From: Geoanaerobacter sp964528055
GTDB taxonomy: Bacteria > Desulfobacterota > Desulfuromonadia > Geobacterales > DSM-12255
Length of the DNA: 64,000 bases
Direction of reading: 5' to 3'
Assembly: GCA_964528055.1 (NCBI GenBank)
Contig: CAZGQM010000004.1
Span: forward strand, 248,001 to 312,000
Positions within the stretch are counted from its first letter, which is position 1; each line of letters starts with the position of its first letter. The notes below the pieces were generated by a model. That model worked only from the letters and a program-made list of their open reading frames with translations, did not search any database and was not told where the DNA came from. The translations under genes were made by a program, and so were the position numbers. Below are positions 60,364 through 64,000 of this stretch, piece by piece.

Positions 60364-62280
60364 ATGAAGCACCTGATCCTGGGTACCGCCGGCCACATTG
60401 ACCATGGCAAGACCTCCTTGGTAATGGCTCTCACAGGGATCGATACCGATCGACTCCCTGAGGAAAAAGCACGTGGCATAACCATCGAGCTTGGATTCGC
60501 ACAGCTTGATCTGCCAGATGGCATCAGGTTGGGAATTGTTGATGTACCAGGCCACGAGCGTTTTGTGCGTACCATGGTAGCCGGTGTGGGTGGAATGGAC
60601 CTGGTTATGCTGGTGATTGCCGCTGACAAAGGGGTTATGCCCCAGACACGCGAGCATCTGGAGATATGCCAGCTTCTTGGCCTTAAAAATGGATTGGTGG
60701 CCCTGACCAAGAGCGACCTTCTTGATAATGAGCTCCAGGAACTCGCAATCGAAGAGGTACGCGATTACCTATGCGGCAGTTTTCTGGAGCATGCGAAAAT
60801 CGTCCCGGTCTCGGCAAAAAGCGGTGCAGGGCTGGATAACCTGAAGAATGAACTGCATCGCCTGGCGCTGGAAGTCAATCAGAAACGGATCGACGGCCCT
60901 TTCCGCCTTCCGGTAGACCGGGTTTTCACCGTGCCGGGCTTTGGAACGGTAGTAACCGGGACGCTCCTGTCAGGACAGATAAAGGTTGGCGATTCAGTTG
61001 AAATTCTCCCAACCTCACAGCAGAGCCGGGTTCGCGTGATTCAAGCGCATGGAATAAGCTCTGAGTCAGGCGTGGCCGGCCAACGCCTGGCCCTCAACCT
61101 CAACTCTATCGAGCATACCACGGTCTCCCGTGGCACTGTGATGGTCCCCCCAGGACGTTACCACACCACCCGCTCAGTGGATGTGCTCATTCATCTACTG
61201 ACGACAGCATCACAGCCGATCAGAAATCGCGCCATACTTCGCCTTCACTCCTCAACCTATGAAGTATCCGCCCAGATCATCCTTTTTGATCGCGCGGCCC
61301 TTCATCCCGGTGAGAGTGGCTATGCGAACCTGAGACTGCCGCGGCCCGTTCTCCTCCTCCCCGGCGATACGTATATCCTTCGCTGCTTTTCGCCCCCTGC
61401 AACCATGGGTGGCGGGAAAGTCCTTGACTCCTCGCCATCAGTTCGCCGCAGACACTCAGCCGATACTATCAACCTATTAAAAATTCTCGATAACGGTGAC
61501 GATTCGCAAAAGATTGCCGGGCTCGTCTCATCGACCCTCCTTTCCGGTGCTTCACAGGAAGAGATCATCGACAGAACCGGCCTTTCTGTGAAACGATTCG
61601 ATGCAGCAGCCGCACCCCTTCTTTCTGCCGGTCAGATTGTCTTGGCACTCCGTGACCCGCGGACATATCTATCCATTACTGCCTTTTCCTCTCTACGCGA
61701 ACTGCTCCTGGAGGAGGTCAGGAAATATTGTGCCGAAAATCCCATCAAACAGGGGATAGGCAAGGAGGAGCTGAAAACACGCATGCCACAACGTAGCAAT
61801 CACCGATTCTTTGCCCCGTGCCTCGCATGCCTAGAGAAAGAAGGGAAAATAGTATCTGATCGCGAGCTGGTAAAATTGCCTCCTGGTGACAGCTCGACAA
61901 ATCCAGGCCATGGTGACGTACAGCTTCGCACGGAACAGGCCCTGCTGAGAGGCGGGATTGAGCCTCCTTCCCTCAAAGAGCTAAGTTTGATTGTGGGAAT
62001 TGCTGAGAAGGATCTACTGGGGCACCTGAATCTAATGGTACGCGATGGAAGGGCTGTAAAGATACATAACGATCTCTATTATGCTCCTGCCTCTCTTCAT
62101 TTCCTCGAGGATAAGCTCCTCGATTACCTCTCAGATAAACAGGAGATAACCCCTCCGGAGTTCCGTGACTTGACCGGCCTTTCACGAAAGTTCATGATTC
62201 CCATCCTGGAATACTTCGATGCACAAAAATTAACCATCAGGGTTGGTGACAGGCGATTGCTGCGGAGGAAGAGAATTTGA
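60364..62280 (+). CDS. selB: Selenocysteine-specific elongation factor SelB
   Basis: 638 residues, normal length. EF-Tu-like GTPase: G1 GTAGHIDHGKTSL, G3 DVPGHERFV, G4 TKSDLL, then two beta-barrel domains (about 180-340). The C-terminal half (about 390-638) has four winged-helix repeats that bind the SECIS hairpin in mRNA, e.g. EEIIDRTGLSVKRFDAAAAPLL and PPEFRDLTGLSRKFMIPILEYFD. It delivers Sec-tRNA to the ribosome at UGA codons. selA, selC and selD were not found in the window. No in-frame UGA interrupting a recognised gene was noticed. Confidence 0.97.
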   Translation: MKHLILGTAGHIDHGKTSLVMALTGIDTDRLPEEKARGITIELGFAQLDLPDGIRLGIVDVPGHERFVRTMVAGVGGMDLVMLVIAADKGVMPQTREHLEICQLLGLKNGLVALTKSDLLDNELQELAIEEVRDYLCGSFLEHAKIVPVSAKSGAGLDNLKNELHRLALEVNQKRIDGPFRLPVDRVFTVPGFGTVVTGTLLSGQIKVGDSVEILPTSQQSRVRVIQAHGISSESGVAGQRLALNLNSIEHTTVSRGTVMVPPGRYHTTRSVDVLIHLLTTASQPIRNRAILRLHSSTYEVSAQIILFDRAALHPGESGYANLRLPRPVLLLPGDTYILRCFSPPATMGGGKVLDSSPSVRRRHSADTINLLKILDNGDDSQKIAGLVSSTLLSGASQEEIIDRTGLSVKRFDAAAAPLLSAGQIVLALRDPRTYLSITAFSSLRELLLEEVRKYCAENPIKQGIGKEELKTRMPQRSNHRFFAPCLACLEKEGKIVSDRELVKLPPGDSSTNPGHGDVQLRTEQALLRGGIEPPSLKELSLIVGIAEKDLLGHLNLMVRDGRAVKIHNDLYYAPASLHFLEDKLLDYLSDKQEITPPEFRDLTGLSRKFMIPILEYFDAQKLTIRVGDRRLLRRKRI

Positions 62281-62412
62281 CTGCTCACATTTTATGCAGA
62301 ATCATGGCCTTCAAATTTGTCGCTCAATGACCGAACTGATCACAAGGCAACCCAGGACCTTCATTTATTAACACATGCTGCCACAAAGCGAATTAGGCTC
62401 ATATTGAGCAGT

Positions 62413-63072
62413 TCACCCCTGATGACGCTTCAGCGTGATCAACATCCGGACATCGCCGCTATTTGGCAATCGAAATTCCCTTATTTCCTCCACGACCACA
62501 TCCAGGTGAGACAGCTCGCTTTCAGCTTGGGCAACCTCTTCTCTCCCCAAGCCTCCCTTCATGGCAATTAGCCGACCCTTCCCGGCAAGGAGCGGCATTC
62601 CAAGTCGAACCAGAGAAGGTAGATCTGCAACTGCGCGCGCTGCTACGAAATCGAAACGCTGGTCGAGAGATGCTGCAAGCTCTTCTGCACGCGCATGAAT
62701 CGGCACGAACTTATCAAGCTCCAGCATACGTGCCACATGTCTCTGAAAAAGTATTTTCTTTTGAACGGAATCTACGGAGACCATATCCAGGTCTTGACGT
62801 ACAATCTTGAGCGGAAGCGAGGGAAACCCCCCTCCCGATCCGATATCCAGTAGGCTTGCACCGAATGGAAGCAATGGCAGCAGTGTGAGTGAATCAAGGA
62901 AATGTTTCGCAATAATGTCTGCAACCCGTTTAAGTGCTGTAAGGTTGACTTTAGAGTTCCACCGGATGAGCTCTTCTGACAGGATCGAAAAGCGGTCGAT
63001 ATCTGTCTCATTAAGCTCTATCCCCAGCTTACGCGCACCATTCATGAGAAGATCTCGTTCGGAAACGTTCAT
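62413..63072 (-). CDS. rsmG: 16S rRNA (guanine-N7)-methyltransferase RsmG
   Basis: 219 residues. SAM-binding motif LLDIGSGGGFPSLPLKI (about 71-87), then DSVQKKILFQRHV and RAVADLPSLVRLGMPLL, as in RsmG/GidB. It methylates G527 of 16S rRNA (E. coli numbering). The start overlaps the mnmG stop by ATGA, the usual gidA-gidB arrangement. Convergent with selB, 132 bases apart, with no clear terminator between them. Confidence 0.96.
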   Translation of the reverse strand: MNVSERDLLMNGARKLGIELNETDIDRFSILSEELIRWNSKVNLTALKRVADIIAKHFLDSLTLLPLLPFGASLLDIGSGGGFPSLPLKIVRQDLDMVSVDSVQKKILFQRHVARMLELDKFVPIHARAEELAASLDQRFDFVAARAVADLPSLVRLGMPLLAGKGRLIAMKGGLGREEVAQAESELSHLDVVVEEIREFRLPNSGDVRMLITLKRHQG

Positions 63073-64000
63073 CGGCCACTCCGAGACTTGAGGGCGATGG
63101 AGAGAATGGATATGGCTGCCGGCGTCACTCCCTGTATCCGTGTTGCCTGACCAAGGGTGTCGGGGCGAAACTTGAGGAGCTTCTCCTTCACCTCGGCAGA
63201 CAGGCCGGAGATCGTCCCGTAATCAAAACCTGACGGGATTTGGGTACTTTCAATCCCCTTACCTCGAGCTACCTGCTCCAGTTGTCGGTCAATATACCCC
63301 TTGTACTTGACCTGTATCTCAACCTGTTCACTGATCTTGGGATCAATGTCGCCGGTCATCGAATCAAGTTGGTGCAGGTCTTCCCAGGTAAAGTCAGGTC
63401 GACGGAGAAGCTGCTCATATGTTACCGCATTCTGCATCCCGGTCAGACCGAATCTATCCATGAATCGAGGATCGGCATCAGATGGCAGCAGTTTGGCAGT
63501 TCTGATTCTTACCAGCGATTCGTCGATACCTTTGCGCTTTAGTTCGAACCTGCGGTACTCCCTCTCCTGTAACAGTCCCACAGAGTGACCAATTTCGGAA
63601 AGGCGAAGGTCGGCATTATCTTCCCGCAATAGCAGTCGGTACTCGGCGCGCGAGGTAAACATTCTGTATGGTTCGCGTGTCCCCAGCGTCACCAGATCAT
63701 CCACCATCACCCCAATGTATGCTTCGCTGCGGGAGAGAATCAGCGGTTCTTCAGCACGCACCCTGCGAGCTGCGTTTATCCCTGCCATCAGACCCTGTGC
63801 AGCTGCCTCCTCGTATCCAGACGTACCGTTGATCTGTCCAGCATGGTAGAGATTGGCAACAAGCTTGGTTTCAAGGGACGCATGAAGCTGTATCGGGTCT
63901 ACATAGTCGTACTCAATGGCATAAGCCGGCCTCATGATTTCCACGCGCTCCAGACCTTCGATCGAGCGATAGAAGGCCCACTGTATATCTACCGGCAGCG
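63069..64000 (-). CDS. mnmG: tRNA uridine-5-carboxymethylaminomethyl modification enzyme MnmG (partial, 5' end outside window)
   Basis: The last 310 residues, open to the window edge. Contains MRPAYAIEYDYVDP, LYHAGQINGTSGYEEAAAQGL, LGTREPYRMFTSRAEYRLLLREDNAD and, near the end, GIESTQIPSGFDYGTISGLSAEVKEKL, all MnmG hallmarks. The N-terminal FAD-binding part lies beyond the window. MnmG with MnmE modifies wobble U34 of several tRNAs. Translationally coupled to rsmG. Confidence 0.96.
   Translation of the reverse strand, partial: LPVDIQWAFYRSIEGLERVEIMRPAYAIEYDYVDPIQLHASLETKLVANLYHAGQINGTSGYEEAAAQGLMAGINAARRVRAEEPLILSRSEAYIGVMVDDLVTLGTREPYRMFTSRAEYRLLLREDNADLRLSEIGHSVGLLQEREYRRFELKRKGIDESLVRIRTAKLLPSDADPRFMDRFGLTGMQNAVTYEQLLRRPDFTWEDLHQLDSMTGDIDPKISEQVEIQVKYKGYIDRQLEQVARGKGIESTQIPSGFDYGTISGLSAEVKEKLLKFRPDTLGQATRIQGVTPAAISILSIALKSRSGR

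Noticed and set aside
1..64000. tRNA, rRNA, CRISPR arrays, insertion sequences or prophage genes
   Set aside because: I looked for the TTCGANTC T-loop pattern, regularly spaced direct repeats, transposase or integrase motifs and terminal inverted repeats and found none that held up.

Overview
The window looks like a chromosomal segment of a Geobacter-type bacterium (Desulfuromonadia/Geobacterales; Geobacter, Geotalea or Pelobacter propionicus relatives). The basis is the mix of genes: multiheme c-type cytochromes, a cytoplasmic F420-non-reducing-type [NiFe] hydrogenase with its hyp genes, a biotin transcarboxylase gene set, many chemoreceptors and sensor kinases, SelB, and a PEP-CTERM protein. 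No rRNA, tRNA, CRISPR array, insertion sequence or phage gene was recognised.

Layout. 1-10 kb: two divergent multiheme cytochrome genes (one cut by the window edge), a DUF3187 envelope protein, penicillin-binding protein 1A, histone-like HU, a YbgC thioesterase, a glycosyltransferase and a membrane pyrophosphatase. 10-25.5 kb: a hydrogen region. hypA and a sensor histidine kinase face a tightly coupled seven-gene operon on the minus strand: V4R-like protein, hydrogenase small subunit, large subunit, ferredoxin, second V4R-like protein, hydrogenase protease, soluble chemoreceptor. Divergent from it runs hypB-hypF-hypC-hypD-(RepA-like ATPase)-hypE. 25.5-31.4 kb: MscL, a transcarboxylase operon (5S-12S-small subunit-1.3S), a Crp/Fnr regulator with a long structured leader, and QueF. 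31.4-42.3 kb: FecR/W-rich envelope protein, glycine-zipper lipoprotein, a large chemoreceptor next to a PstS-like binding protein, a DMT permease, an ABC exporter, and a GAF kinase/NarL-type regulator pair. 42.4-55 kb: a two-partner secretion operon (TpsA-TpsB-CHAT protein-CHASE2/adenylate cyclase-DUF928-cNMP/SLC13 transporter) preceded by a PEP-CTERM gene. 55-64 kb: a flavoprotein fused to a cyclic-nucleotide-binding domain, uvrA, slyX, selB, rsmG and the 3' end of mnmG.

How the genes work together. The hydrogenase operon encodes no quinone-reactive, NAD-reducing or heterodisulfide-reductase partner, but ends in a chemoreceptor and starts with a sensory-type V4R protein. All seven genes overlap or abut. 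I read this as a candidate H2-sensing or H2-taxis device rather than a purely metabolic enzyme; this is inference. The second system to look at is the secretion operon, where a predicted adenylate cyclase shares a transcription unit with a transporter carrying its own cNMP-binding domain. Two further cNMP-type proteins (the Crp/Fnr regulator and the flavoprotein fusion) lie elsewhere in the window.

Limits. All calls come from reading the sequence; no database search, structure prediction or RNA folding was run. Start codons were chosen by Shine-Dalgarno position where the longest reading frame looked too long, and those choices are stated.
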